Source: Branchiostoma floridae (Eukaryota; Chordata; Leptocardii; Amphioxiformes; Branchiostomatidae). Taken from it: 64,000 nucleotides of DNA. Under the pieces are notes generated by a model. That model saw only the letters and a program-made list of their open reading frames with translations. It ran no database searches and was not told where the DNA came from. This document shows positions 10,862 through 22,493 of this stretch, one piece after another. The stretch spans positions 7,852,012-7,916,011 of the forward strand of contig NC_049996.1 in assembly GCF_000003815.2 (NCBI RefSeq), written 5' to 3'. Numbering within the stretch: the first letter of the stretch is position 1; every line of letters begins with the position of its first letter. A program made the position numbers and the translations under genes.

Positions 10862-13800
10862 CTGGACGGGCATAAGAAGATACACAGAACTAGGTATTAT
10901 TAGAAGATACTATTGGTTTGTGTGTGGATTTTGCCAGATGCATTCTAAAGGAGCAATTTGTCTGTTTCTGAATTGAACGTGGATGCTTGTTAAGGCTTAG
11001 GTCACATTTCCAAAGCGGAGTCCATTTGTTTTAAGAAACGAAAAGTTTAAATGCATACCTAGAAATATGCACAAATCATGCCCATGAATCGTATTTGGAA
11101 ATTTCGTGTATCTTGATGTATTTTATATTATTCTTTTCGCTCCCGAGAGCTGCCCGGCCAGGCCCCGCTTTGGAAATGTGAGCTAAGCCTAAGTCATATG
11201 CTTTTGCCACCACCATTTGCATTTTTTCGCACACTTTTATATGGCAATAGTTCTAATCCGTTCATTAGACTAAAAGATCATGGTAGTATTATGTTGCTCT
11301 TATTATTCGAGGTCAGCACATACATTTCACATGCTTCACTCACTCCACTATAAACTGTGCGTGTATCGTTTGTTGCGTGGTATTAATGAATAATGTTGAA
11401 TTCTCTGTTTTGTTTGTTTTTGCTTTGCTGCTATATAAAGCTGGTATCTCAGTGGGCCGTGCCAAATGGTGACAAATAACTGCAGCAACTTTGCGATTTT
11501 TTGCCAATTTTCAATTGCGGTCACACTCAGGTGCAACACACGGGTCACCTCTACAAAAAAGCAAACTACAAAATGCCGTGAACTCAACATTTTCTCCAGA
11601 TTAGAGACAAAATCAAATTCTCAATCGACCGCAGAATTACAAACCGATGCATACTGGTCAAGATTAATCAAATAAAGATTTGTAGTCATTGCGTCCGTTG
11701 GCGACTGTTTTTCGTCTTGTTCACGCCCATTCGCGACATTATGTAATATCTTTTCTATTAAAACATGCTAAAATCATGAAGATTCGTCAGCCCATCCTTG
11801 TGTTATTCCCTGTCAAAGCCTGACACTAAACCAGCCCCTACAGTTCCAAAACAAGCCATGAGTGGGCCCAAGGCTACACTGCTTACCCTTAGCCAGAAGA
11901 GCTATCTACCACTTTAGAATCATGACCACGGCGTGTTCAGAACAGGAGATATCAAACAAGGAAGTTCCGTTGTAGTACCGCAACAAGCCGCTAGGGGCCC
12001 AAAAAATCTAATCGTTTCTGGGTCTCATCACTGGTTAAGTCAAACAAAATATCGTTACAATCCATCCAGGTGATCTCGAGTTACATGTAAGATGGTATTC
12101 TACACACAAACAAATAAACACAAGCGCTACCAAAAATACAACCTTCTTGGCAAAGGTAATAAAGACAAATCTCTAACATGACCAGTCAGGTGAGATACCA
12201 TCTTAAGAAGTACTGAGCACTTACCTTGGAAAAGCTTGACCTCGCCGATTTGTCTACGATACATGTACTCATTCGGGAACTCCAGGCTCCAAAACTGTCC
12301 TGTGACGAAGAGCCCAGTCAGGTCAATTTCTTTCAGATAGAGTTTAATAGTTAATTTTTTATTACTCCTTAAGTGTGAGTTGTGTGCCACAGTGATCCAT
12401 TGCTGTCCTGTCATAACCACGACTGTAACGCCCATGGGATTGTTACTAAAGAATGCATCAAAGTACCAAATGCGAATCCTGGAAAGCGTCAAGAATTTCT
12501 GCAGATCAAACGTCAACTGCCAGGTGGCGTCTTCATCCCCAAGTCTCCAAGTCGTCTGTAAGTTGGAGTCCAAGACGTATCCGGCAGTCCCTCGGAATCC
12601 GTCAGCCCCCTCCAAGAGGTCTGATGTCACCCATGTCGGGTCGGTCTTCACCCAGCCACCTGTCAGTAACAGTGTTTCATTTATTTATTGGTCGATATCT
12701 ATTTACTTAAAACCAACAGGGTAGATTCTTAGACCATAATGTATCGATTCTAGTTTGTTTTCCGAATTTTGCTCTCTTTCCAGATATAGAAAAAATAGAC
12801 GGAAGATAATTATAAATAGAATGTGACTTGTCTGGAAACAAGAAGATACATTTTGGACTGAGGAAAGAAATTCGCCATTATGCCTTTTTATCAATGGGAC
12901 TTCAACGATGTTAGCCAAATGAGTTGACTTTATTCGTCAACGTTGAATTTACCGTAACAGGCGAAGACCTCCTCGCAGTACATCCACCTGATGAGCGGGT
13001 TGTTTGTGTAGCACCACGGCCTGTCCTTCCGGTCCGGGTTCCGACAGTAGTTCCGCTCCAGCCCTGCCGATGGGTAGGCCTGGGGAGTGTGGTTATGGGT
13101 GTGGGGATACTGAGATGTCCAGAACTGACAGGAGTTGTCCCGGTTTGCACGGCCCCTGTAGGTTGTCCCTCTGTCCCGTAGATAGTAACAGACTGTGGAC
13201 ATATAACGTTACATCGTAAATATGTTGTAAAACTCAATTTTTTGCATGCTGTAGGTACAGAAGTATAGGCTAGCTTGATTGTTGCAGTGCACGTTCAAAT
13301 TTTTAACTCCCAAATAAACCGTACGTACCACAGTTCTGCTCGTCACTGTTGTCCCCACAGTCGTCCCTGCCGTCACACCGAGAAAGCTGATGGAACAGGG
13401 CTCCATTGTTACAGGCAGAGGCCGCTGGAGAACGAAAGGGCTATGTTGATCCACCACTTATGCATAACTTAACATTCAACTATCTCTGTGCTTCAATGTC
13501 TCTCTGTCTGTCTCTGCCTCTCTGTCTGCCTCTATCGTTGTCCCTCTTTCTCTCTCTCTCTTTCTGTGTTGTCTCTCTCTCTTTCTCCCTCTTTCTCAGA
13601 GTGATACAGAATACAAATCTTTATGTGTTATATGTATTAATTGGAGTGAGCGGGGTGTAAATGGCTCAATCCTTGCCCAGCATGTATACACATCAATACA
13701 GAACTAGCGTCTACAAACATTACAGCCAGTTTACTCACAGCAGGACTCGTCACTGCCATCCAAACAATCCTCCACATCGTCACATCTAGCATCTTGTCCA

Positions 13801-16800
13801 CTCGGTTCACCATAGCAGGGTATGTGGGTATTGGCACACATTTTTTGTGAATCTATACACTGTCCATTGCTGCAGGCCAGCCTTCCTTGACGCTCGCCTG
13901 TATGAAGTATAAAATGAAGCAATTCGTTTTTAACACATCTTCATTTTCGAAAAAAAAGGGTTGTAGTTATTAAAAAACATAAAACATTTTTATTGTGATT
14001 CCTGAAACTGCAGCAAATACACAAAAAGGATAGCCATCGCTTTTGCACAACAGAAAGGCAACTGACTAAGCCACCCAGGCGTTTGAAAATAGACAAATAA
14101 ACAAACAAACAATCAAACAAACAGGCATAATTGCATAATGTTTTCCCGTACACCTTTTTCAGGCTACTCGTACACAATGGTATATCATATCACGAAGAAT
14201 ACGATATAAAAGGAAGCAAAAACAATATATTTTCCTATCGGGGAAAGAAAAATACACATTCAGTTATTGATGTACATGAAATAAATACACAATCCAGTAA
14301 AATTTTGGGAAGAGAATTACTAACAAAAATCTCTATGAAATCATTAGAAAACGAAAGTGGGAAATATGTAATGAAAATGAGTACTTAAAACTGACCTTGG
14401 GAAATTTGAAGGTCAAGCACTGACTCAACTTAATAAATATACAAGAACAAGAGAAATGCAAAGAAATTGAAAGAAACATTGTGTCCATAATTACAGCAGT
14501 TCTGCTCGTCTGTACTGTCTCCACAGTCGTCTGTACCGTCACACACCTCTGCCTTGTTGATGGCGGCTCCACTCGGACAGATCTCTTTATCTACATTCAA
14601 GGAGAGAAGTCAGAGGATCGGTGACAATGTCTCTACACTACTAATTTACGAAGATTGTAATTTTTAGACATAACATAAAGCCTTATACAATGGTCAGGGA
14701 TACATAAGCATTTGCACAAATTTCATGGAATTTGCATTAATGTTTATGTAAAACGTATTCGTAGTTAAAACGTACGAGGGTAAGGCAACTATCTCACAGA
14801 GCTCTGTTTGTTAATTAACTGGTCCAAATTTGTAGCCTGTCGACATTGCGTTTATTTTATAAATTCCAAAAAGGTTCAATTCGCAAAATGTTTTGAATGG
14901 ACCAGAACAAGTAGCATCGATATATCGCCAGTTGCAACAAGAGCGGTCACTTCATACTGCACTGGTATCACTACTATTTCCAATAAAGATACTTTGTATT
15001 TACGTTGGGAACAAAACCTAGGATCCCAGGCGTAAACCTTTGTGTAAGGCTGACCGGTCGCCTGCATATTAAAGAAAATTGGCGAAAGACTCGCAAAGTT
15101 GCCGCAATAATGTGTCGGCGACAGGCGCAGCGCGAAATGCATGACTTACCGCAGTCGTTTTCATCGCTCCCATCGTCACAGTCCACTATCCCGTCACAGA
15201 CAACCTCATGGACGTCACAGTCGCCGTCTGTACACACCGTCCTCTCAACTCCGGAGCAAGCTGGACGGGCATAAGAAGATACACAGAACTAGGTATTATT
15301 AGAAGATACTATTGGTTTGTGTGTGGATTTTGCCAGATGCATTCTAAAGGAGCAATTTGTCTGTTTCTGAATTGAACGTGGATGCGTGTTAAGGCTTAGG
15401 TCACATTTCCAAAGCGGAGCCCATTTGTTTTAAGAAACGAAAAGTTTAAATGCATACCTAGAAATATGTACAAATCATGTCCATGAATCGTATTTGGAAA
15501 TTTCGTGTATCTTGGTGTATTTTATATTATTCTTTTCGCTCCCGAGAGCTGCCCGGCCAGGCCCCGCTTTGGAAATGTGAGCTAAGCCTAAGTCATATGC
15601 TTTTGCCACCACCATTTGCATTTTTTCGCACACTTTTATATGGCAATAGTTCTGGTCCGTTCATTAGACTAAAAGATCATGGTAGTATTATGTTGCTCTT
15701 ATTATTCGAGGTCAGCACATACATTTCACATGCTTCACTCACTCCACTATAAACTGTGCGTGTATCGTTTGTTGCGTGGTATTAAAGAATAATGTTGAAT
15801 TCTCTGTTTTGTTTGTTTTTGCTTTGCTGCTATATAAAGCTGGTATCTCAGTGGGCCGTGCCAAATGGTGACAACTAACTGCAGCAACTCTATCCAATTT
15901 TCAATTGCGGCCACACTCAGGTGCAACACACGGGTCACCTCAACAACAACAAAAAACAACAACTGCGAAATGCCGTGAACTCAATTTTTTTCTCCAGATT
16001 AGAGACAAAATCAAATTCTCAATCGACCGCAGAATTACAAACCGATGCACACTGGTCAAGACTAATCAAATAAAGATTTGTAGATATTGCGTCCGTAGGC
16101 GACTGCTTTTCGTCTTGTTCACGCCCATCTCTAACATGAGCAGTCAGGTGAGATACCATCTTAAGTAGTACTGAGCACCTACCTTGGAAAAACTTGACCT
16201 CGCCGATTGGTCCACGATACTCATTCGGGAACTCCAGGCGCCAAAACTGTCCTGTGGTGAGGAGCCCAGTCAGGTCCATTTCTTTCAGAGAGAGTTCGTT
16301 AGACAGTTCTTTGTCACCCCTGAAGTGTGTGTTGTGTGGCACAGTGATCCATTGCTCTCCTGTCATAACCATGACTGTAGCGTCCATGTGCAATCCATGC
16401 AGTGTGGCATCAAGCATGTACCAAATGCGAATTCTGGAAAGCGTCAGGGACGTCTGCAGATCAAACGTCAGCTGCCAGCTGGCGTCCTCGTCTCCACGTC
16501 TCCAAGCCGTCTGGATGTTTGAGTCCAAGACGTACCCGGAAAACCGCCGGAGTCCGTCACCCCCCTCCCATAGGTCCGGTGTCACCCATGTCGGGTCGGT
16601 CTCCACCCAGCCACCTGCAAGTAACAGTGTTTCATTAATATTTTATGGATGTATGTGTAAAACTAGAAAGGCCGATATTTGCTTGAGAGCAAATACAGCA
16701 TATTTCAGTCATGCCCCCTCCCGGGCCTTGAATCATGTTTCATGGAGGTATGTATAAAACTAGCGTCAAGCATAAGAAAAAGAGCTTGACGGGTGATTTT

Positions 16801-17874
16801 TGACCAAACGATGGCCGGGTTTTCTCGATTATTTGTCGATATTAAGTCATTGAAACCCGACTATCAGTGCAGAGTTTCAAACCAAAACGTCCCATTCCAT
16901 TCTTCTGTGTTTCTGAAATTCTGCGCCCTTTTCCAAATCAACAAATTAGACCGAAAATGATTGATATTGCCTGGTAAATTCGCCAACAAAGACTTGCGTT
17001 CTAACGTTCAAGGCACGCGTAACTTCTCCTACGGCCAAAATGACCCTGTCGGGAACTCCAAATCCTCGAAAAGTACGATTTCAAACTCGGCGCATGGTGA
17101 TGTGCGACCGCTTTATGATCGCAAAAGGCAGTGTTCGTGTATCTACGGGACCGTAAAACCATGTGGCCGTGGCCGCGTTGGACAAGTGGTCGCTAAACGT
17201 GGCCGCGTTGGACAGGTTGTCGCTATAGACTATTTCTTAATGCTTAGGTCGATGGAAATACCCAAGGGACCGATAAAAAGGGACCGGAATGGCCAGGTGG
17301 TTGCTATACAAAGGCGGCCGCTGATACAGGTTCACACTACCATGTTTTTTCCTGTTTTACTGCACTTACTTAACACGTCGAGACATTTTCTTGTATCAAG
17401 AAATTCAAGAACAAACAAAATTGTTCCTGTTAAATCTTACAACGTTATATATTTCCTAAATTTAGTTAAGTTAAGGAAATATCAGTCAAACGAATTTACA
17501 CTCTCGAGAATTTAAAAAAATCTAAATCTAAATTACTTGCTTTGTTTGTCTAAAGATTATCTTCCTGTCACGTTAAAGAAAATATTAGAGCATTTAGAAG
17601 AACAATCTTGTTTCATGACAAATACTACATGGAAAAAAAATTACGAAAATATTCTTCAGGGGTCAGAATGTTTTCACAAAGACTGTAAGGTTTTCTTCTT
17701 TTAAGTAAAAAATATGTATAAGAAGGAACAGGAAAATAAGAAAAATGCATTTTGGTACTGATACGGATATGGAAAACCATCCTTCTTACCTGTTAGTGAA
17801 AATGCACCAGGCAGACAGTGACACAGACCCAACAGTAACATCAGTGATGTTCGGATGAGTTTTAGGTTGTCCAT
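10751..17874 (-). CDS. secreted-type mosaic gene: SP, F5/8C, LDLa x4, kringle, F5/8C, LDLa
   Basis: Nine exons on the minus strand join in phase 1 throughout: 17790-17874, 16183-16614, 15150-15260, 14495-14590, 13739-13897, 13329-13424, 12953-13192, 12225-12659, 10751-10861. They give about 588 residues of an extracellular protein: signal peptide, discoidin/F5/8C-like domain, four LDLa modules, a kringle, a second F5/8C-like domain and a fifth LDLa. The order up to the kringle is identical to the receptor gene at 24203-35152, which points the opposite way; the two are clearly paralogues. No second kringle, somatomedin B or 7TM part was found. If the last intron is not spliced, translation stops near 10656. 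It could be a soluble relative, a truncated copy cut by rearrangement next to the transposon, or could continue into exons I did not see. Confidence 0.75.
12225..12659 (-). CDS. exon 8 of the minus mosaic: second F5/8C-like domain
   Basis: A 435-base symmetric exon encodes a second F5/8C-like domain ([51 protein letters not shown]). It is clearly diverged from the copy at 16183-16614, although the introns that flank the two copies are nearly identical. No signal-peptide exon precedes it, so it is read as an internal domain of the same gene. Confidence 0.72.
12953..13192 (-). CDS. exon 7 of the minus mosaic: kringle
   Basis: A single 240-base exon carries a whole kringle with six cysteines: [43 protein letters not shown] and a final FACYG. 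Kringles are disulfide-bonded protein or lipid binding modules. Phase 1 on both sides. Confidence 0.9.
13329..13424 (-). CDS. exon 6 of the minus mosaic: LDLa module
   Basis: Encodes [19 protein letters not shown] and [10 protein letters not shown]. One codon longer than the paralogous exon at 29639-29731. The upstream intron contains a (CT)n tract at about 13488-13605. Confidence 0.85.
13488..13605. repeat. (CT)n-rich tract in an LDLa intron
   Basis: A TCTCTCTGTC-type tract lies between LDLa exons 5 and 6. The paralogous intron of the receptor gene has the complementary (GA)n tract at 29415-29590, so the tract predates the inverted duplication. Confidence 0.85.
13739..13897 (-). CDS. exon 5 of the minus mosaic: LDLa module with long insertion
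   Basis: A 159-base exon encodes [17 protein letters not shown], an extended loop ([13 protein letters not shown]) and the cage [17 protein letters not shown]. The loop makes it longer than a usual LDLa of about 40 residues. The paralogue at 29114-29272 has the same length. Confidence 0.85.
14495..14590 (-). CDS. exon 4 of the minus mosaic: LDLa module
   Basis: A 96-base phase-1 exon with [11 protein letters not shown] and the acidic cage [16 protein letters not shown]. The donor is GTAATT, weaker than the GTGAGT of the paralogous exon at 28432-28527. Confidence 0.85.
15150..15260 (-). CDS. exon 3 of the minus mosaic: LDL receptor class A module
   Basis: A 37-codon symmetric exon with six cysteines and the calcium cage [16 protein letters not shown]. 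It is a near-identical duplicate of the exon at 10751-10861 and an orthologue-like match to 27753-27863. Confidence 0.9.
16183..16614 (-). CDS. exon 2 of the minus mosaic: F5/8C-like domain
   Basis: A 432-base symmetric phase-1 exon encodes [43 protein letters not shown] and WRLEFPNEY, the layout of a galactose-binding-like (discoidin, F5/8 type C) domain. It lacks in-frame stops and has a TTGCAG acceptor and a GTAGGT donor. Ligand unknown. Confidence 0.75.
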
Positions 17875-19000
17875 TCTTCTCAGCACTCCCGCAGCTTTGT
17901 GTTCTACAATGTACAGCTACTCTGTACCGTTTTTTCTGTAAACTGCTGGGTGCAAATATTCACAATCGCGTGCACTTTGCTCGTATCAACTGATACAAAA
18001 GAATGGTAGCCACTTTAGCAGGCTTCACGGCAGCAGCATATTACAGCTGATTGAACGCCCTGTAATGCGTTAATTTTTCATTTGCCGTCAGCCTGAACCG
18101 AGGCTAGATGAGCGGCATGCTTCATGTATCACGTGGTTGTGTTTGTGCTGTGTTGTGTTTCTCGCTCACATAGCAAAAATTGTTCGAAGCACGATATGCA
18201 TTTGGCTATTGGGCCTTGCTAACAACAACAACACAAAAAACTTCACCGTCCAGAACGTGATCACTCCGAAACTACGCGAAAAGAAGCAAGTCTGAAACCC
18301 TCCGGTAATAGAATAGACCTTTTCAAAATTCGCTCCCTGCAAGAATAGACTATTACAATAATATTGCGTTCAAAAATCTTAGAATAATCTTGAATCAACA
18401 AAAAGAATTGTGCGTTTTGTTCCGCTACCAACATCCGCTGCATGATCTTACTAATTAACCTGTTGCGAACTGACGAACTCTAACAAAACTGGACTCTAGG
18501 CTAGTAACGTTAGTTTACCTTTATCCGTTGTTAACCTATATTCGGTTTTTGTTTTCAATAATAGTACATTTAGGAATCAAGTCCACAGACTGTGGTTCCA
18601 AATCAAAATGAAATCTTCTTTGGAAACAACGTAATTTGAAAACACCGTCAACTTGATATCCGAATACCCTGTTTTTGAAAACGACGGATATAGGTCCCCC
18701 CCCCTCCCCCCAAATAAAGTTGAACTTATGATACAAACAAACGCATGCAATTCGCCTTTTCTTGCTTCTCATGAGGAAATGTTTGCAACACCAAAGTAAT
18801 CAACAGTGTTGGTTTTACGTGCACAGATCTGGACATGCCTAAAGTTACGAGAAGGTGAACAGACTGGTACCAGCTCGGTGCTATGCGTGAGAGGAAAATG
18901 TATTTTTGATTACCAGATGTATACTATAGAGAATTCCTTTATACTAACTTAAAACTAAACTTAAGGTTTTACTAAACTAAACATCTTCGTTACGTCTAAA
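16620..19000. repeat. left arm of large inverted repeat
   Basis: Intron 1, exon 1 and about 1.1 kb of upstream DNA of the minus mosaic match the right arm (23320-25455) in inverted orientation. Matching landmarks are GGTACCAGCTCGGTG/CACCGAGCTGGTACC, the GAATTCTCTATAGTATAC word (18922 and 23370), the signal-peptide exon and the GCGTTGGACA repeats of intron 1. The arm carries the likely promoter region of the minus gene. Confidence 0.85.
17790..17874 (-). CDS. exon 1 of the minus mosaic: signal peptide
   Basis: Starts [18 protein letters not shown]: a basic start, a leucine-rich core and small residues (PGAFS) near the likely cleavage site. The ATG at 17874 is preferred over an in-frame ATG 4 codons upstream because the paralogue starts at exactly this residue. 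Ends at a GTAAGA donor in phase 1. Confidence 0.85.
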
Positions 19001-19009
19001 ATAGTTCTT

Positions 19010-19835
19010 CATATGCTTTGTCCAGTAGTACACATCAACACAGTGAATGAATGTAAATAGATAATAGATACAACTTATTTATGTTGGACTCTTTTTCATG
19101 GTGGTCCCCGAGATGACTCGAGGAGATAAAATTGATTAAGTTAAATCCCGACAATATCTTAAGTAGAACTCAAGTATAGTAATTAATCCTACTGTGCACT
19201 ATGGTTTCCCTTGGGAATTGAACAAGCAGGTAAACTACACAAAGGATCGTGGCCAGATTCATCTCCTGAAAGATTCGCCAGAATCACGTTCCTTTACATT
19301 AACGCTTAAATAAGGTCTACCTGTTTTCAAGCTAAATAAGGCCACACCAAGTAATTTTTGTGGATGACGTCTTCTGTAGAAGCCACATCTAATGCGAGAG
19401 CGCTAAAAAAACAGTAAGGGGCAACAAATGTTATGACACAAATTGAATGAGAAAAAACAGTGTAAAAATTCACACGTCTTTTATTCATCATAACAGTAAT
19501 AAATCAGTGGAACCGCAGTTGTCGTCCTTTCATGTTTCTATTCTTTCATTCCATCGCAAAAAGGCTATAGTTTTATAACATTGAAAAGTGTTTGCAGAAC
19601 GACATTGCGATTTTGTTTAATCGACTGTAAGTGGGGGTCGGCATGTACTTTGTTTCAACTATTCAATTTATAGTTATTTTTTCCAAAAAGTTGTGCAACA
19701 TGTTACAGCTTATAAACATGTGAAGATAGATAGACAATAATCAGAATACGACGAGACTCTAATAGCCATCAGGAAAATATCCATACTTCTTTCAAAAATA
19801 GCCAGACTTCTTTAGAGGCTAGTGAAAGCAGCCTT
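19010..19835. other. spacer between the inverted arms, no gene seen
   Basis: AT-rich DNA with no coding frame of note; it has no counterpart near the right arm. Confidence 0.4.
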
Positions 19836-19837
19836 CG

Positions 19838-20026
19838 GTGCAGGCTTGGCGGGTGGGTTGGTCTCTGTGACTTTTTTTGCGCATATTTTTTTCTGATTGC
19901 TGTTGTTTTCTGATTAGACGGGCGGCTATCAGAAAACAGCAGCAATCAGAATGCAACAGCAATCAGAAAAAAATACATGTTTGCGCAAAAAAGGCAAAGA
20001 AATCGTCCCACCCGCCAAGCCTGCAC
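19838..20026. mobile_element. foldback element with 20-base perfect terminal repeats
   Basis: GTGCAGGCTTGGCGGGTGGG at 19838-19857 is perfectly inverted at 20007-20026. The interior (TTGCGCA, TTTTCTGATTGCTGTTG and their inverted copies) is also nearly self-complementary, so the whole 189 bases can form one hairpin. Non-coding. Confidence 0.85.
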
Positions 20027-20592
20027 GGGAGACTTGAAAAGCTGGCAAAACCCGGTCAGGTATAGCCTGGGTACCATACAATCGGAGGCGCTCGATATGC
20101 TCCGGGGGAGTTCTTACGGGATTGGTTAGGTTTCGTCGCGCCCCGTAGTGACACTTTTCTGACGTTAGCAAATAAAACAAATTCGTTACGAGCTAAAGCC
20201 GCATATTTTCAAAGTGGTATTTATCAAATTATTATATTATTATTTTACGCTACGATTTATAAGTTTGTCCATAAGATTTACAAAATGATAACGACATTCA
20301 AGTTGTGCTACGATGTTACACAAAGAAAATGTCAGCGTCGTCTTAGCGTGCGTGCAGACAACAACAGCAAAAATGGCGTCACATGAATTATCTGAAAAAA
20401 TACAAAGCAACTACGAAAAATTTGGTGTAAACCTACGAATGTCTGGGCAGAAATACAGTCAAATTCATAGCGTCAAAGCGCTATATGTGTAAGGCGTTTT
20501 TTTTGTGAGCTACAAACAGTTCGGAATCAAACCCGCATAGCCATAGCGGAGCTTTCGTTACACTTGCGGTGCTAATCAGACTGCAGAGGTCA

Positions 20593-20963
20593 GCTGTTCT
20601 TAACTAGTTCTTAACTAGTACATGATGGGAGTGTTCCCTGACACGTGTCGCGGTTAATGACCCGTGGTTTTATAAGTTAGACTCCGGAGAAAAATGCATG
20701 CCATGATTTCCAGTGCGTCCGGGAAGATGGTTTTGACATCATCCAATTAGGTGGCGTTACTGTTTGATTCCTGTTATGTTCATAACAGCAAACGTAACAG
20801 TGAGATATGGTGGGAGCCTGCTGTTCTTAACTGGTGGAAGGGTTCCCTGGCACGTGGCGCGGTTAATGGCCCGTGGTGTTAGAAGTTAGACGCACGGAAA
20901 ACAATGCTTGTCGTGATTTACAGTGCGTCCAAAATTCATAACAGCAAAGATAACAGTGAGATA
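20593..20963. repeat. two-copy tandem repeat, unit about 220 bases
   Basis: CTGTTCTTAACTAG-G..GTTCCCTG(A/G)CACGTG.CGCGGTTAATG begins at 20593 and again at 20820. The second copy lacks an internal block and ends at CATAACAGCAAAGATAACAGTGAGATA, exactly where LINE similarity begins. Confidence 0.75.
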
Positions 20964-21258
20964 CCCTTACTAAGGTCATCCATGTAGGATTGTTCGTTGA
21001 ACTTGGTGAACTTACGAGATGTTACATACTTTGTGTTTGCACTTTGCCGGGTGGCCTTTCTTACACAATAAACTGCATAGTGATCTGATAGTGTACATTG
21101 CAGTACACCAGAAGTGGTAACAAGGTGTAGATCACTGCAGTATATATGGTCAATGATGCTGGCCGAGTGTTGGTGCACTCTAGTTGGTTCTTTAATTAAT
21201 TGCTTTAATTGGTACTCATTACTACGAATTAGAATGTTTCTAGCCACAGGGTTCTTAA

Positions 21259-21782
21259 AGGGGCATTCCACTCCACACAGGAGTGTTATTTTCCAATATC
21301 TATTAATTCTAGGAAGTAATAAATGCATACTACTTCACGTTATACGATAAAGTACCCAGTTTCTCCACGTGCCTCAAAAGCATTCAGTCTTCTACTAAAC
21401 TCCCCATGTACCCTCTGATTGAATCAATCCTATGGCTGAATACAATGCAAAACTTTTAGGTAAGGTTACAAAACTAATTTCTGGTTCGCTAAGAAATTTC
21501 GTCTTGCTCTTGTATTCTTTGCTATCTTTTGAGCAATTTGTCTGCTCTGTGTGCTTAGCAAACATCATTTATTCCGAAAATATGCACGATAAACAAAGTG
21601 CCTATGCGTATAGGGAATGCATGGGTAGGGTCTGCATGGGTTTAGTGAGTGTCATATTGTTTTACAAAACACAAATCGCGCAATTCATCCCAAGATGAAT
21701 TCCACAACATTCGGCAGATTATGTAGTCATTGACACATTATCTATTGGAAGACACCACCCCCTTCTGGAGTGGAATGCCCCT
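21259..21782. mobile_element. TTAA-flanked MITE inserted in the LINE endonuclease
   Basis: AGGGGCATTCCACTCC at 21259 is inverted at the right end (21782), and each end is flanked by TTAA (21255-21258, 21783-21786). Removing the element plus one TTAA leaves the endonuclease frame continuous, which fixes the boundaries. TTAA duplication is the rule for piggyBac-type transposition; no transposase is present. Confidence 0.85.
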
Positions 21783-22493
21783 TTAAGCTGACCTAGGTCT
21801 ACATTAAAGTCTCCGAGTAAATACAGTTCTGAGTTTTGGGAAGACAGAGTCCATGTCTCCAGGGAATTCTTGAGTATTAGGAGTAGAATTCTACTGGAGC
21901 AGAGGAAGGTCTGTATACAGAACCAACTATGATGGGCTTGGTACAAGGTAGGTCAATCTGGCAAAACAGGGCCTCCAGATCCTTTCTTTCTGAATGTGTG
22001 TAAGAATCCGATACATAAATAGCTACCCCGCCCCTTTCCTATTACGGTCAAGTCTATACAGATGATATCCTGCTATATGCAATTCATTGTCAATAATAGA
22101 ACCATCCAGGTGAGTCTCACTTATGGTCAACACATCTATATGATTAGATGATAGCTGATCCAATTTACTGTAGAGACTACATATGTTCAAGTGCACAATG
22201 CTCAGGCCCTTCAAAGGAATTATGCTGGGACAGTCCTCCGGACCCACATTTTCCTCCTCCGAGCTGCCCAAAAAAATTAATGTGCTATTACATGGTGAAT
22301 TGAAGAATGAGTCACTAAAACATGGCAATAAACACTGATTACAGTGCCAATAATCATAACTTTTAGCCAAATTAAAGCATGTCTTATGGTCCAAGTCTGT
22401 GCATTTGATGTGGAACCACTTATTGCACAGAACGCAACAGATACCCTTTTGGTTGTTTCTTACCGATTTAGTGCACACACCACATGGGTCCTT

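Larger units (their letters stand above)
10717..12660. repeat. internal duplication, copy A (matches 15113-16616)
   Basis: The LDLa exon, the following intron and the F5/8C-like exon are a direct duplicate of 15113-16616. From 10717 to about 11500 only a handful of differences were seen. Copy A has an extra 420 bases (about 11749-12170) that belong to a dispersed repeat family also present at 25950-26225 and 39317-40400. Confidence 0.85.
15113..16616. repeat. internal duplication, copy B (matches 10717-12660)
   Basis: This is the partner of copy A, in the same orientation, inside the same gene. It lacks the 420-base repeat insertion near the F5/8C exon. Confidence 0.85.

Noticed and set aside
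12380-12724. Plus-strand frames opposite the F5/8C exons (also 16194-16757 and minus 25313-25741)
   Set aside because: Antisense shadows of the F5/8C-like exons; the real strand is set by splice sites and domain matches.
12911-13237. Thr-rich frame overlapping the kringle exon
   Set aside because: Out-of-frame reading of the kringle exon at 12953-13192.
17020-17515. 184-codon frame with RGRVGQVVA repeats (and its inverted copy at 24735-25277)
   Set aside because: It falls in intron 1 of both paralogues and is built from repeated GCGTTGGACA.GTGGTCGC words; no domain and no splice support.
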